Assembly: GCA_900540865.1 (NCBI GenBank)
Contig: UQHH01000001.1
Location: forward strand, 62,001-126,000
Source: an uncultured Oscillospiraceae bacterium
Lineage (GTDB): Bacteria; Bacillota; Clostridia; Oscillospirales; Acutalibacteraceae
DNA length: 64,000 nt
Reading direction: 5' to 3'
Program-made: the position numbers and the translations under genes
The notes under the pieces: model-generated
Told to the model about the DNA's origin: nothing
Databases searched by the model: none
What the model saw: only the letters and a program-made list of their open reading frames with translations
Shown: in pieces, positions 1 to 8,967 of the stretch
Layout of the letters: each line of letters begins with the position of its first letter
How positions within the stretch are numbered: the stretch's first letter is position 1

Positions 1-436
1 AGCCGTCGCGGCGGATGTCGACGTCCATATATTCCGAGGAATACTGCGTCGAGCACAGGCCAAGGCCGTTTAAGCCAAGGGAAAATTCGTAGCTTTCGCC
101 CTCGTTGTTGTTATATTTGCCGCCCGCGTACAGCTCGCAGAATACAAGCTCCCAGTTATAGCATTGCTCGTTGTTGTTGTAGTCGACGGGAATGCCCCTG
201 CCGTGGTCCTCCACCTCAATAGAACAATCCGCGTAGCGCGTGATGGAAATGGCCTTGCCGTAGCCCTCGCGCGCCTCGTCGATAGAGTTCGAGAGAATTT
301 CAAAAATGGAATGCTGGCAGCCCTCGATGCCGTCGGAGCCGAAGATGACCGCCGGCCTTTTCCTTACGCGGTCGGCGCCCTTGAGTGAGGAGATACTGTC
401 GTTGCCGTACTCCTGCTTTGCCTTGCTTCTTGCCAT
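1..436 (-). CDS. DNA gyrase/topoisomerase IV subunit B-like protein, N-terminal part (runs off window start)
   Basis: This is the ATPase end of a type IIA topoisomerase B subunit; 145 residues are visible and the rest lies beyond base 1. The GHKL fold is recognisable: the ATP-binding Asn and Glu in SNSIDEA, the Asp/Gly motif EVEDHGRGIP, and the lid-like GGKYNNN and GLNGLG segments. The usual entry signature RPGMYIGS reads RPAVIFGS, and DNSIDEA reads SNSIDEA. This is therefore more like a divergent clostridial paralog than the housekeeping gyrB. The start is the ATG at 436, preceded by AAAGGATAGGACGTT. A gyrA/parC-like partner may lie further downstream, outside the window. Confidence 0.8.
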   Translation of the reverse strand, partial: MARSKAKQEYGNDSISSLKGADRVRKRPAVIFGSDGIEGCQHSIFEILSNSIDEAREGYGKAISITRYADCSIEVEDHGRGIPVDYNNNEQCYNWELVFCELYAGGKYNNNEGESYEFSLGLNGLGLCSTQYSSEYMDVDIRRDG

Positions 437-504
437 AACGTCCTATCCTTTCCGTCAAACCAATCTTATATTACCAAACGCAGAATAAAACGGCATGCGC
501 CGTT

Positions 505-2481
505 TTATTCGCCCTTGAGTTTTTTAATTTTATCGCGCAGGTACGCCGCGTGCTCAAATTCAAGGAGCTTCGCGGCCGCTCTCATTTCCTTGGTGAGCGA
601 TTCTATCATCTGCTGTTTTTCTATTTTTGTCAAATACTTTTTCGGCTTTTTGCTGTCGTCCTTATGGCTCGATATTTCAAGAATCTCGGAAACCTGCTTG
701 ACGATGGTCTTTGGCGTGATGCCGTGCTCCTTGTTATATTCGTCCTGGATACCGCGCCGGCGCAGCGTTTCGCGGATGGCGCTTTCCATTGACGGCGTGA
801 CCGTATCGCCGTACATGATGACCTCGCCGTGCGCGTTTCGCGCCGCGCGGCCGATGGTCTGGATAAGCGAGCGCTCGCTCCTCAAGAACCCTTCCTTGTC
901 CGCGTCGAGAATCGCGACGAGCGAAACCTCGGGAATGTCGAGCCCTTCGCGCAGAAGGTTGATGCCGACGAGCACGTCGAATTCCCCTAAACGCAGGTCG
1001 CGGATGATTTCCATACGCTCGACCGTGTCGATATCGTGGTGCATGTAGCGCACGCGGATGCCCATCGTTTCAAAATAGGAGGTCAAGTCCTCGGCCATCT
1101 TCTTCGTAAGCGTTGTGACGAGCACGCGTTCCTTGCGCGCCGTGCGGATGTTGATTTCTGAAATCAAATCATCCATTTGCCCCTGCGTGGGACGCACGGA
1201 AATGTCGGGGTCGAGCAGGCCTGTCGGGCGGATAACCTGTTCGACGATTTGCGTGCTCTTTTCCTTTTCCATGTCGCCGGGCGTCGCGCTGACGAAAACC
1301 GCCTGGTTGATGCGCTCGTAGAACTCATCGAAATTCAAGGGGCGGTTGTCAAACGCGGACGGCAGGCGGAAGCCGTAATCTATCAGGTTCTGCTTTCTTG
1401 CGTGGTCGCCCGCGTACATGCCGCGCACCTGCGGCAGCGTAACGTGCGACTCGTCCACAAACAAAAGATAATCCTTCGGGAAGTAATCAAGCAGCGTATA
1501 GGGCGCGCTGCCCGGCTTTCTGCCCGCGAGCACGCGGGAATAGTTCTCGATGCCGGTGCAAAAGCCGATTTCCTGGAGCATTTCAATATCATAGCGCGTG
1601 CGCTGTTCAATGCGCTGCGCCTCCAAAAGCTTGCCGTTCTCCCTGAAATACGCAAGGCGCCCGTCAAGCTCCTCCTCCAGCTCGTGGATAGCGGCCTTCA
1701 TTTTATCCTGCGGGACGATGTAATGCGAGGCCGGGTAAATTCCCGCGTGCTTTAAGTAACCCTTTAGCTCCCCCGTAAGCGGGTCGATTTCGCTGATGCG
1801 GTCGATTTCGTCCCCAAAAAATTCAACACGGATAATGCTGTCGCTCGACGCGGCGGGGAAAATTTCAACCACATCTCCCCTGACCCGGAACTTATTGCGG
1901 ATAAAGTTGATGTCGTTTCTTTCATATTGCAGCTCTACGAGCTTTTTAAGCAGCTCGTCGCGGCTCTTTTTCATCCCCGGGCGCAGCGAGATAACCATGG
2001 TGCGGTAATCGATTGGGTTACCCAGGCTGTAAATGCACGAGACGCTCGAAACGATGATAACGTCCCTGCGCTCGGACAGCGCAAGCGTCGCGCTGTGGCG
2101 CAGCTTATCAATTTCGTCGTTGATGGAGCTGTCCTTTTCAATGTAGGTGTCTGTATGGGCGATGTACGCCTCCGGCTGGTAGTAGTCGTAGTAGCTGACA
2201 AAATACTCAACCGCCGAATTCGGGAAGAATTCGCGGAATTCGCTGCAAAGCTGGGCCGCAAGTGTTTTATTGTGCGCGAGCACGAGCGTCGGGCGCTGTA
2301 CCTGCGCGATGATATTGGCCATCGTAAATGTCTTGCCGGAGCCCGTAACCCCCAGCAGCGTTTGTTCTTTATCTCCCCTGTTTACGCCCGCCACAAGCTT
2401 TTTGATTGCTTCCGGCTGGTCGCCGGTCGGCTTATAGGGGGACACAAGCTCAAATAGTCCCTGATTGCTTTGTTCACTCAT
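505..2481 (-). CDS. uvrB: UvrABC excision nuclease subunit B
   Basis: UvrB is the damage-verifying helicase-like subunit of nucleotide excision repair; it takes damaged DNA from UvrA and recruits UvrC. The 658-residue length is normal. Visible are Walker A GVTGSGKTFTMA near residue 45, the damage-probing beta-hairpin YYDYYQPEAY near residue 95, the late helicase motif QTIGRAARN, and a C-terminal UVR motif (EFEHAAYLRDKIKKLK) that contacts UvrC. It starts at ATG 2481 with GGAGAAG upstream. It is transcribed alone from a promoter bearing a LexA box, so it should be induced by DNA damage. uvrA and uvrC are not in the window. Confidence 0.98.
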   Translation of the reverse strand: MSEQSNQGLFELVSPYKPTGDQPEAIKKLVAGVNRGDKEQTLLGVTGSGKTFTMANIIAQVQRPTLVLAHNKTLAAQLCSEFREFFPNSAVEYFVSYYDYYQPEAYIAHTDTYIEKDSSINDEIDKLRHSATLALSERRDVIIVSSVSCIYSLGNPIDYRTMVISLRPGMKKSRDELLKKLVELQYERNDINFIRNKFRVRGDVVEIFPAASSDSIIRVEFFGDEIDRISEIDPLTGELKGYLKHAGIYPASHYIVPQDKMKAAIHELEEELDGRLAYFRENGKLLEAQRIEQRTRYDIEMLQEIGFCTGIENYSRVLAGRKPGSAPYTLLDYFPKDYLLFVDESHVTLPQVRGMYAGDHARKQNLIDYGFRLPSAFDNRPLNFDEFYERINQAVFVSATPGDMEKEKSTQIVEQVIRPTGLLDPDISVRPTQGQMDDLISEINIRTARKERVLVTTLTKKMAEDLTSYFETMGIRVRYMHHDIDTVERMEIIRDLRLGEFDVLVGINLLREGLDIPEVSLVAILDADKEGFLRSERSLIQTIGRAARNAHGEVIMYGDTVTPSMESAIRETLRRRGIQDEYNKEHGITPKTIVKQVSEILEISSHKDDSKKPKKYLTKIEKQQMIESLTKEMRAAAKLLEFEHAAYLRDKIKKLKGE

Positions 2482-2583
2482 AAGTGTTTCTTCTCCATAT
2501 CGATGTAGTTGCGCAGGCCTCTTTTTAATAGCGGCCCGTTCACGGCGGTATCTGTTTATTTATTATGATATACCGTTACCCTT

Positions 2584-2633
2584 AGAACGAATGTTCTGGT
2601 TTTTATTCTACACCGGCTGCCTTTTAATGTCAA
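2584..2633 (-). promoter_or_regulatory. uvrB promoter with LexA (SOS) box
   Basis: On the minus strand, TTGACA (2633-2628), a 17-bp spacer and TAGAAT (2610-2605) form a near-consensus sigma-A promoter. Just downstream, over the likely transcription start, lies AGAACGAATGTTCT (2584-2597). It is a perfect match to the Gram-positive LexA/DinR core GAAC-N4-GTTC. Confidence 0.88.
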
Positions 2634-2827
2634 CCGATAAATTATAGCATATCCCGGAAAGACTTTCAAATTTCTTATTGCCTCTGATATGCCTCATATT
2701 TCCTTTTGCATCATTTGTTCCCGGCTTCTTCTTTTTTGTCCGGTCGATTCAGTCTAAAAAGAAAAGGCCGATTTTCTTTTCCCGCATAAGATAGTAATAC
2801 GGTTCTTTGTGAAAGGAAGCGATACAT
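2634..2827. other. intergenic region between divergent uvrB and permease genes
   Basis: Together with the uvrB promoter this makes a 346-bp gap. It is AT-rich and holds no ORF I would defend. A good ribosome binding site (GAAAGGAAGC) precedes the permease ATG at 2828. I could not find a convincing promoter or riboswitch for the permease. Confidence 0.5.
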
Positions 2828-4303
2828 ATGCTGGAAACGAAACCGGTATCTTCTTTAAAACGATGCCTAGGCCTGCGTGAAGCCATCACCATTACAACCG
2901 GGACGGTAATTGGCGTCGGGCTGTTCACCGTCGGCGCAAATGTGGTCGGGCTGATGGGGCCGGCTGTAATTTTTGCCACGCTGGCCGCCCTGCTGATTAG
3001 CATATACCCTTCCCTGCTTTACGCGGAGATGGGCGCGGCCCTTCCTTTTTCGGGCGGTACCTATCAATATGCTTCTGTCGGGCTTGGGCGGCCCTTCGGT
3101 ATGCTGTCCGGCTGGTGCTTTATCATTTCGATGGTATCGGTCGCCAGCGGAGAAGCGCTTGCCTTCAGCTTTTACATCCGGACTCTTTTTGAAGCGCTGG
3201 GCGTTCCCTTGCCTATAGACGACCGGTTGATTGCCTGTATTGCCGTGGCGGGGTTCTTGTTCCTTGCCGTACGGGGCGTAGAGATGACCGGACGCATGCA
3301 AAACGGGTTTCTCTTTTTCTTCTGGGGCGTGACCGTCGTTTGGATTCTCTCTATGCTGCCTTCCATGCACTTTGGCGGCGAAATCGCTGTTCCCAACCCC
3401 GACAGCCTCGGCCTTATCGGTTTTCTCCCCTGCGTCGCCATGATTTGGTGGTGCTTCGCCGGCTTTGAAACCTGCTGCGCCATGGGCGAGGAAATCCGCC
3501 ATCCGCAGGTTAACCTGCCGCGCGCGCTGTTTTTAGCGCCCTTTCTCGTTTTTGCCGTCACCGGCCTGTTTCAATGGGCGCTTTTATGTATCGTCCCGGC
3601 TGACAGCTTATCTCTTCTGGCGGACGCGGCTGCGCCCTATGCGGAAGGAATGAAGCTGGCGGGCGCGATTGGTTTTCCGCTTGTCCTGCTCTGCCTTGGG
3701 ATTGCCTTCGGCGGAGATTTCTCCACCCTTAACGCAAGCGTTTCCGCCCCGGCGCGGTATCTGTACTCCATGGCGAAGGACGGCGCTCTGCCTGGCCCGC
3801 TTGGTAAGCTGCATTCCTGCTTTAAAACGCCGGTGTTGGCTATCCTGCTGCTGGGCGGGCTGATGATGATTCTCATCGCAACCGATTCCCTGTCTATAAT
3901 CGCTTCCCTTTCCCTGTTTGCGACCCTGCTGTATTATGTGATTGGTATGGCGGCCGCCTGCGGGCTGCGGCTGAAGCACCCCGGTTTAAAGCGCCCGTAC
4001 CGCGCGCCGCTGCTGCGGGTTGGCGCTCCAATCAGTATTTTGATTTACCTGTTTTTAATGACCCAGCTCGATAGAGCCGCCGTGATTGCCGGTATCCTCT
4101 GGTGCTTGCTGGGGTTGCTGCTGTTTGCTGTTTGCAGGAGAAAATACCGGCTGAATCGCGGCAGTATTTCCCTACCGCCTTATCCTGAGCCGCCCGCCCC
4201 GGAAGAAAAACGGAAGCTGGACCGGGAATACCGGATATGGCTCATCGTTGTGGCGGCTGCCGCGCTTGTGGTATTGGGGCTGAACCTCTCCCTGTTAATT
4301 TGA
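2828..4303 (+). CDS. APC-family amino acid permease
   Basis: This is a polytopic membrane transporter of the amino acid-polyamine-organocation superfamily, 491 residues with about twelve hydrophobic segments. The first segment carries the family substrate-binding loop TGTVIGVGLFTVGAN, and FSGGTYQYASVGLGRPFG follows the second and third segments, as is typical of the APC group. It would import (or exchange) amino acids; the substrate cannot be read from sequence. It is a single gene on the plus strand with a clear Shine-Dalgarno (AAAGGAAGC) and is followed by a hairpin at 4336. The C-terminal cytosolic stretch is Pro/Glu/Lys-rich before a last membrane helix. Confidence 0.88.
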   Translation: MLETKPVSSLKRCLGLREAITITTGTVIGVGLFTVGANVVGLMGPAVIFATLAALLISIYPSLLYAEMGAALPFSGGTYQYASVGLGRPFGMLSGWCFIISMVSVASGEALAFSFYIRTLFEALGVPLPIDDRLIACIAVAGFLFLAVRGVEMTGRMQNGFLFFFWGVTVVWILSMLPSMHFGGEIAVPNPDSLGLIGFLPCVAMIWWCFAGFETCCAMGEEIRHPQVNLPRALFLAPFLVFAVTGLFQWALLCIVPADSLSLLADAAAPYAEGMKLAGAIGFPLVLLCLGIAFGGDFSTLNASVSAPARYLYSMAKDGALPGPLGKLHSCFKTPVLAILLLGGLMMILIATDSLSIIASLSLFATLLYYVIGMAAACGLRLKHPGLKRPYRAPLLRVGAPISILIYLFLMTQLDRAAVIAGILWCLLGLLLFAVCRRKYRLNRGSISLPPYPEPPAPEEKRKLDREYRIWLIVVAAAALVVLGLNLSLLI

Positions 4304-4335
4304 CATACGAAAGCTTAACCCCGCATAATTATGAA

Positions 4336-4367
4336 CAGGCCGGCTGATGGATTGCCGGCCTGCTTTA
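4336..4367 (+). terminator. rho-independent terminator after the permease gene
   Basis: A 9-bp perfect stem CAGGCCGGC / GCCGGCCTG (4336-4344 with 4354-4362) encloses a 9-nt loop and is followed by CTTTAT. The U tract is short, so termination may be partial. Confidence 0.6.
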
Positions 4368-4389
4368 TAAGCTTGAGGGAGGGAAAGCA

Positions 4390-5766
4390 ATGGCAAACGA
4401 CAGACGACTGACGGAAGGAAACCCCTTTGCCGCTTTACTGCGCTTTTCCCTGCCTTTTCTTCTGTCGAACATCCTGCAGGCCTGCTATGGGGCGTCCGAC
4501 CTTTTTATGGTCGGGCGCTTTTCTGATTCTATCGGCGTTTCCGCGGTCGCGACCGGCGGGCAGGTGATGCAGACCATTACGGGGCTTTCCATTGGCCTGA
4601 CGGCGGGAGGTACGGTGCTTATCGGGCGTTATTTCGGCGCCCGGCAAAAGCAGAATATCGCCCACGCCGTCAAAACCATGGTCGTCGTCTTTGGCGTGAT
4701 ATCCCTGCTGCTCACCATCGCCGCCCTTCTGCTGCTCGGCCCGGTCTGCGCCCTCATGCAGGTGCCGCCACAGGCATTGGAGTGCACCCGGCAGTATTTG
4801 TCTGTCTGTGCCTGCGGAATCGTCTTTATTGTGGGCTACAACGTCGTCAGCGGCATCCTGCGGGGGCTTGGAGATTCCCGCACGCCTTTGATACTGATTA
4901 CAATTTCCTGCGTTATCAACGTTTCAACCGATTTACTGTTCGTCGGCGCTCTGCGCATGGGAGCCTTCGGGGCCGCTGTTTCTACAGTTCTTGCGCAAAT
5001 CATCGGCCTGCTGCTTGCCGTTCTCTACCTTGGCGGGAAGGGGCTTTTGCGTAAATACCGGCGAAGCGGGCCGTGCTTCCGGCTATACGCGGCCAAGGGC
5101 ATGCTGTCGGCAGGTCTTCCCATTGCCCTTCAGGAGGGGCTTGTCAACGTATCCTTCCTGATTCTTACCGCTATGATAAACAGCCTGGGACTGATTGCGT
5201 CGGCATCGGTGGGCGTAGTGGAAAAGCTCATTGTTTTCAGCATGCTGCCCACCACGGCTTTTTCCGCCGCGTTATCCGCTATGACAGCCCAGCACTACGG
5301 CGCCGGCCTGATGGACCGCGCGCGGCACTGTATGCGCCTGTCTGTCGGCCTGTCCCTTATTTTTGGAACGGGATGCCTGCTCCTAGCACAATGGAACGCG
5401 CCCGCCATGGTCGGCTTGTTTACAAACGACCCGCGGGTCATAACAGTGGGAGCGCTGTACCTGCGCTCCTACAGCCTCGACTGCGTATTGGTCTGCTTTG
5501 TCTTTTGCATGAACGCGTTCTTTAGCGGCGGCGGACACACGCTGTTCCCGTTAATTCACAGCCTTATCTCCACCTGCCTGGTGCGTATCCCGCTTTCGTG
5601 GCTGCTCATTCACGCGGCGGAGCCTTCCATGTTCTATATCGGTTTTGCGGCGCCTGCCGCCTCCTTTCTCTCCATACTGCTCTGCCAGTGGTTCATCTCA
5701 AAATATTATCAAAAAGAAAAGGAAGCGGCACGCCGAAGCTTTGTTTTACCGCGCAGCCGAGCTTGA
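4390..5766 (+). CDS. MATE-family multidrug/cation antiporter
   Basis: A 458-residue inner-membrane exporter with twelve predicted helices in two homologous halves, typical of the NorM/DinF/MatE superfamily that expels drugs or metabolites in exchange for Na+ or H+. The N-terminal NPFAALLRFSLPFLLSNILQ with MVGRF, and the GLGDSRTPLI segment after helix 4, are family hallmarks. The start at ATG 4390 has a strong GAGGGAGGG site. It follows the permease by 86 bp but is separated from it by a hairpin, so it may have its own promoter. The substrate is unknown. Confidence 0.92.
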   Translation: MANDRRLTEGNPFAALLRFSLPFLLSNILQACYGASDLFMVGRFSDSIGVSAVATGGQVMQTITGLSIGLTAGGTVLIGRYFGARQKQNIAHAVKTMVVVFGVISLLLTIAALLLLGPVCALMQVPPQALECTRQYLSVCACGIVFIVGYNVVSGILRGLGDSRTPLILITISCVINVSTDLLFVGALRMGAFGAAVSTVLAQIIGLLLAVLYLGGKGLLRKYRRSGPCFRLYAAKGMLSAGLPIALQEGLVNVSFLILTAMINSLGLIASASVGVVEKLIVFSMLPTTAFSAALSAMTAQHYGAGLMDRARHCMRLSVGLSLIFGTGCLLLAQWNAPAMVGLFTNDPRVITVGALYLRSYSLDCVLVCFVFCMNAFFSGGGHTLFPLIHSLISTCLVRIPLSWLLIHAAEPSMFYIGFAAPAASFLSILLCQWFISKYYQKEKEAARRSFVLPRSRA

Positions 5767-5776
5767 CGGCAGTAAA

Positions 5777-6709
5777 TTATTTTCCCATAATAAGCGTCTG
5801 TAAATTTACCGCCGCCTCCAGAAACGAACGGCTGGTATGCGGTTTTGACAGGCTTTCGATTGCGCGCTTTAAGCGCACCGCATTTTTTCTCGTCCGTTTT
5901 CCGCTGCGGATATAATCGCTCAGGCTGGGCAGGAGCCGGGAAATATCGCTTCGGAACAGGCAAGTATCGTCCGTATTCTGTGACAGGCGGATAATCAGGC
6001 ACTGGAGGGCGGGCAGGTCCCGGTAAAGCGCCTCCAGCTTATGATTGAGGCGGATTTTTTCAATCGATGAGATAGTAATATCGAAAATCAGGAAGGTCAG
6101 CATGGCCTCCAGAAGCGGCGGGACGAGCCCGTCCGCTATCATATGATGGACAGGCGAACCGATAAGCACGACAGACGGCAGCTTTCCTGACAGCTTGATA
6201 CAGGTGGCAAGGATACACAGCAGCCCCATGCCGAAATACAGCGCGGGGCGGCACCGCATCAAAAGATGCAGGGCAATCACCCAAAGCAGGAAAAGCACAT
6301 AACGGCAGGCATAGGTAAGCCCGTCCTGAAGCCCCGCCAGCCGTTCGCTGAAGGTGAATAGCCCCGACAGGCTGGTTCCCTGTTCATAAAGATATTCCAT
6401 ATAAGCCGTATTGTCCTCCAAAAGCCTCGCCATTTCCCACTGCTCTTTCGTAAGCTGTTCAGCTATGCCGGATAAGCTTCCGTCATCCGCAATTCCCGGC
6501 AATTCGCCCGGAACGCCGAACCGATTGTCCGTATCGTCGGAAAAATAGATATTTTCAGAAAACTGCCCGTCTGTGGCATATAGAAAAAGAATTTCCGTAT
6601 GCCCGCGTTCCAGCCAACGATAAACGCTGCCGCCCAGCGTATCGGACAGCATGAAAACCAGAGCAAAAAGAGAAACAGCGGCTATAATTTTAACAATTGT
6701 TTTGCACAT
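5777..6709 (-). CDS. membrane protein of unknown function
   Basis: I do not recognise this protein. It has an N-terminal anchor helix, an extracytoplasmic acidic segment of about 110 residues, then about four hydrophobic segments (roughly residues 130-240 from this start). A basic cytosolic tail of about 90 residues ends in an SRSFLEAAVNLQTLIMGK-like helix. I chose ATG 6709 (MCKTIVK), preceded by GGGTGTC. A GTG at 6787 is also in frame but lacks a ribosome site and abuts a terminator hairpin. Its stop lies 10 bp from the convergent MATE gene. No enzymatic motif was seen. Confidence 0.6.
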   Translation of the reverse strand: MCKTIVKIIAAVSLFALVFMLSDTLGGSVYRWLERGHTEILFLYATDGQFSENIYFSDDTDNRFGVPGELPGIADDGSLSGIAEQLTKEQWEMARLLEDNTAYMEYLYEQGTSLSGLFTFSERLAGLQDGLTYACRYVLFLLWVIALHLLMRCRPALYFGMGLLCILATCIKLSGKLPSVVLIGSPVHHMIADGLVPPLLEAMLTFLIFDITISSIEKIRLNHKLEALYRDLPALQCLIIRLSQNTDDTCLFRSDISRLLPSLSDYIRSGKRTRKNAVRLKRAIESLSKPHTSRSFLEAAVNLQTLIMGK

Positions 6710-6801
6710 CTGTGACACCCGCGTTCCGCTGAATAAGCTACTCAATAGTATGGGAAATATTTTATGAAATAAACCGTACCGCAGCACAGTCTGGCGGCAA
6801 A

Positions 6802-6833
6802 AAACCCGGCACAGCCAAGGCTGTGCCGGGTTT
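6802..6833 (-). terminator. strong intrinsic terminator of the ABC-transporter operon
   Basis: A 15-bp perfect inverted repeat (6802-6816 with 6819-6833; core ACCCGGCACAGCC) is followed on the minus strand by TTTTTT. It lies 46 bp after the stop of the ABC ATPase gene at 6880. Confidence 0.9.
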
Positions 6834-6879
6834 CACGCTATGCGGAAGTCCACAAAATTATTAATTGATATGCTGCTGT

Positions 6880-7548
6880 TTATATGGCTGCCGGCTTTAG
6901 CCTGCCCTTGTCGATATGGTATACAAAGTCGCAATGCGAGGCCACCTTATGCGAATGCGTGACGATGATGACGCATTTTCCCTGTTCATGGGCAATATTA
7001 TGAAAAATTTTAATGATGTCCGCTTCCGTTTCCGCGTCTAAATTACCGGTTGGCTCATCCGCGATAACCAGGCCGGGGCTGTGTGAAAGCGCGCGCGCGA
7101 TTCCTACCCGCTGCTGCTCGCCGCCTGAAAGCTTGAGTACCTTGCGCCGCGCGGTTTCTTCGTTGATGCCCAGCTTATCGAGAAGCGCGCGGGCCGCCGC
7201 TCTTTTATTTTTCGTTTTTACCTTGGATATGCTCATGGAAAGCTCAATATTTTCAATGGCTGTAGCGTTTGTCAGCAAATTATACCCTTGAAAGATTACT
7301 CCGACGTCCCTTGCGCGGTATCGGTCGCGGTCGAGTCGGCTGATGTCCTCCCCCTGATAACAAACCGTGCCGCCTGTAGGCAAATCCAAGCCTGAAATCA
7401 ACGACAGCAGCGTGCTTTTTCCCGCGCCTGATTTCCCCATGATTCCATACAACGCGCCTGTTTCAAATTCTGCGCAGATTCCCTGGAGAACCTGCTTTTT
7501 TCCGCCTTCATAACGGTAATTGACATTATGTAAGGAAAGAACAGTCAT
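6880..7548 (-). CDS. ABC transporter ATP-binding protein (MacB/LolD type)
   Basis: A 222-residue ATPase that powers the adjacent FtsX-like permease. All nucleotide-binding motifs are intact: Walker A GKSGAGKST near residue 38, Q-loop FQGYNLL, signature LSGGEQQRVGIARAL, Walker B LVIADEPTGNLD, and the switch His in VTHSHKVA. The subfamily moves lipoproteins, peptides or envelope-active compounds rather than small nutrients. Two bases separate it from the permease stop, so the two are translationally coupled. It is the last gene before the terminator at 6802-6833. Confidence 0.93.
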   Translation of the reverse strand: MTVLSLHNVNYRYEGGKKQVLQGICAEFETGALYGIMGKSGAGKSTLLSLISGLDLPTGGTVCYQGEDISRLDRDRYRARDVGVIFQGYNLLTNATAIENIELSMSISKVKTKNKRAAARALLDKLGINEETARRKVLKLSGGEQQRVGIARALSHSPGLVIADEPTGNLDAETEADIIKIFHNIAHEQGKCVIIVTHSHKVASHCDFVYHIDKGRLKPAAI

Positions 7549-7550
7549 AT

Positions 7551-8912
7551 TTATCCCCTTTCCGACAATATTTTTATCGGTTCAAACCTTGTGATGGCAA
7601 GAATGCCCGCCATAGAGGAAACCAGTACAAGTAAAAGCGCCAAAGATACAATCTGCGCGATTGCCTGCGGCGTCAGGCGGACAGCGATATTAGAAACAAC
7701 GTCCGAAGTGCTGCTGTCACCGCCTATTTTTATGACACCCTGGTTTTGCTTTTCCTGTTCCGCAAGCTGTATCTGGTTTTCCAGCAGCGTATCGGCAACC
7801 GGCTGGGACAGCGGTACGGACAGCCCCAGGCCGATGATAAGGCATACGCCCACTATAATGAGCGATTCACACACCATTCCGGCAATCACCCTGCGCCGTT
7901 TTAAGCCCATGGCTCTGAGTACGCCGATTTCATATTTACGCTCCCTGACAGCCATAACGGATAAGAACAGCAAAACCACACCGCCGAATACCAGTACCAC
8001 TATAAGAAACGCGGTTACAATACCGGAAATCCCCTCGACCGGCCCGACGATGCGGTTATAGCCTTCTTCGTCTGTCGTTACGCGGTAATATTCAGCCAGC
8101 CCTTTGGCCCTTGCTTCCTTCTCAAACGCGGGCAGCGTGGACGGGTCCTTTAAATAATAGGTAGCGTTCAGCTCCCCCTTTTGCTCAAACAGCTCCATGC
8201 CCATTGCGGTATCCATATCGGTGAGAATTTCGTTTCCGCTATTAAACAAGGGATGGGAGAAGGCCGCGTTGCCCTGCGGCAGGTTATCCCGGTAAATCCC
8301 TGAAACTGTAAAGGTAAAAGGCATGGGCTCCTTCTTTTTGGTGTTTGTAACCGTTATCTTATCGCCGGGCTCAAGGCCGTTGAGCTCTGCAAGCTCCTCG
8401 CTTATCATGCACTCGCCCGGTTTTTGGAAAACCCTGCCGGAAATAACAGAGCGCGTACCGTCCTCAAACGATTTGCTGATTGACGGATTAGACGTAGACT
8501 TCACCTTGGCGTTCGCTGAATAATCGTCCGCCCCTTCATCCGCTGTATTCTTATCCATGGAACCAATTTTTTCTTTTTTGTCGTCATCCAGGGCCTTGAG
8601 GTCCTTGAGCACAACCGACAGCACGCTTTCGTAGTCTGTCTTTTGCAGCAGGCCGGATTTCCCGATTTCCATTTGCTGTTTTGCTGTTGGGTACTGCACA
8701 TTGGTATATTGTTTAGCGGCTTCCGAATCGAATACCAGCATAATTTCCGAGCCGAAGCGGGCTTTATAGTCTTCCGTAACGGATGTGACCGTCGTGTTGA
8801 TAACGATTGATACGGAAACCGCAAAAACAATTGCCAGCGTAATCAGGCCGACCAGGATATTCCTGCCCTTGTTGCGGCGCAGGTTTTTTAATGCGTTTTT
8901 TATTAAATACAT
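7551..8912 (-). CDS. FtsX-like ABC transporter permease (MacB type)
   Basis: The 453-residue membrane subunit of the ABC pair. It has one N-terminal helix after LKNLRRNKGRN, a large extracytoplasmic domain (about residues 40-290), then three C-terminal helices. The second of these follows the family motif REFKYEIGVLRAMGLKRR-like stretch (here RERKYEIGVLRAMG). The external domain is Lys/Asp-rich with a KEKIGSMDKN-type linker. Its ATG at 8912 lies 55 bp after the hydrolase gene with no clear terminator between, so it probably belongs to the BlaI-controlled transcript. The transported substrate is unknown. Confidence 0.9.
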   Translation of the reverse strand: MYLIKNALKNLRRNKGRNILVGLITLAIVFAVSVSIVINTTVTSVTEDYKARFGSEIMLVFDSEAAKQYTNVQYPTAKQQMEIGKSGLLQKTDYESVLSVVLKDLKALDDDKKEKIGSMDKNTADEGADDYSANAKVKSTSNPSISKSFEDGTRSVISGRVFQKPGECMISEELAELNGLEPGDKITVTNTKKKEPMPFTFTVSGIYRDNLPQGNAAFSHPLFNSGNEILTDMDTAMGMELFEQKGELNATYYLKDPSTLPAFEKEARAKGLAEYYRVTTDEEGYNRIVGPVEGISGIVTAFLIVVLVFGGVVLLFLSVMAVRERKYEIGVLRAMGLKRRRVIAGMVCESLIIVGVCLIIGLGLSVPLSQPVADTLLENQIQLAEQEKQNQGVIKIGGDSSTSDVVSNIAVRLTPQAIAQIVSLALLLVLVSSMAGILAITRFEPIKILSERG

Positions 8913-8967
8913 AGGTTCATCTCCCTATCGCTTATGTAACCGAATGGTGCTCTACCGGGTTAGCGTA

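Noticed and set aside
2634..2827. Possible riboswitch before the amino acid permease
   Set aside because: I looked for lysine, glycine, T-box and similar motifs and saw none.
6709..6787. Longer GTG start for the unknown membrane protein
   Set aside because: There is no ribosome site and the codon abuts the strong terminator of the ABC operon; the ATG at 6709 gives a normal membrane-anchor N-terminus.
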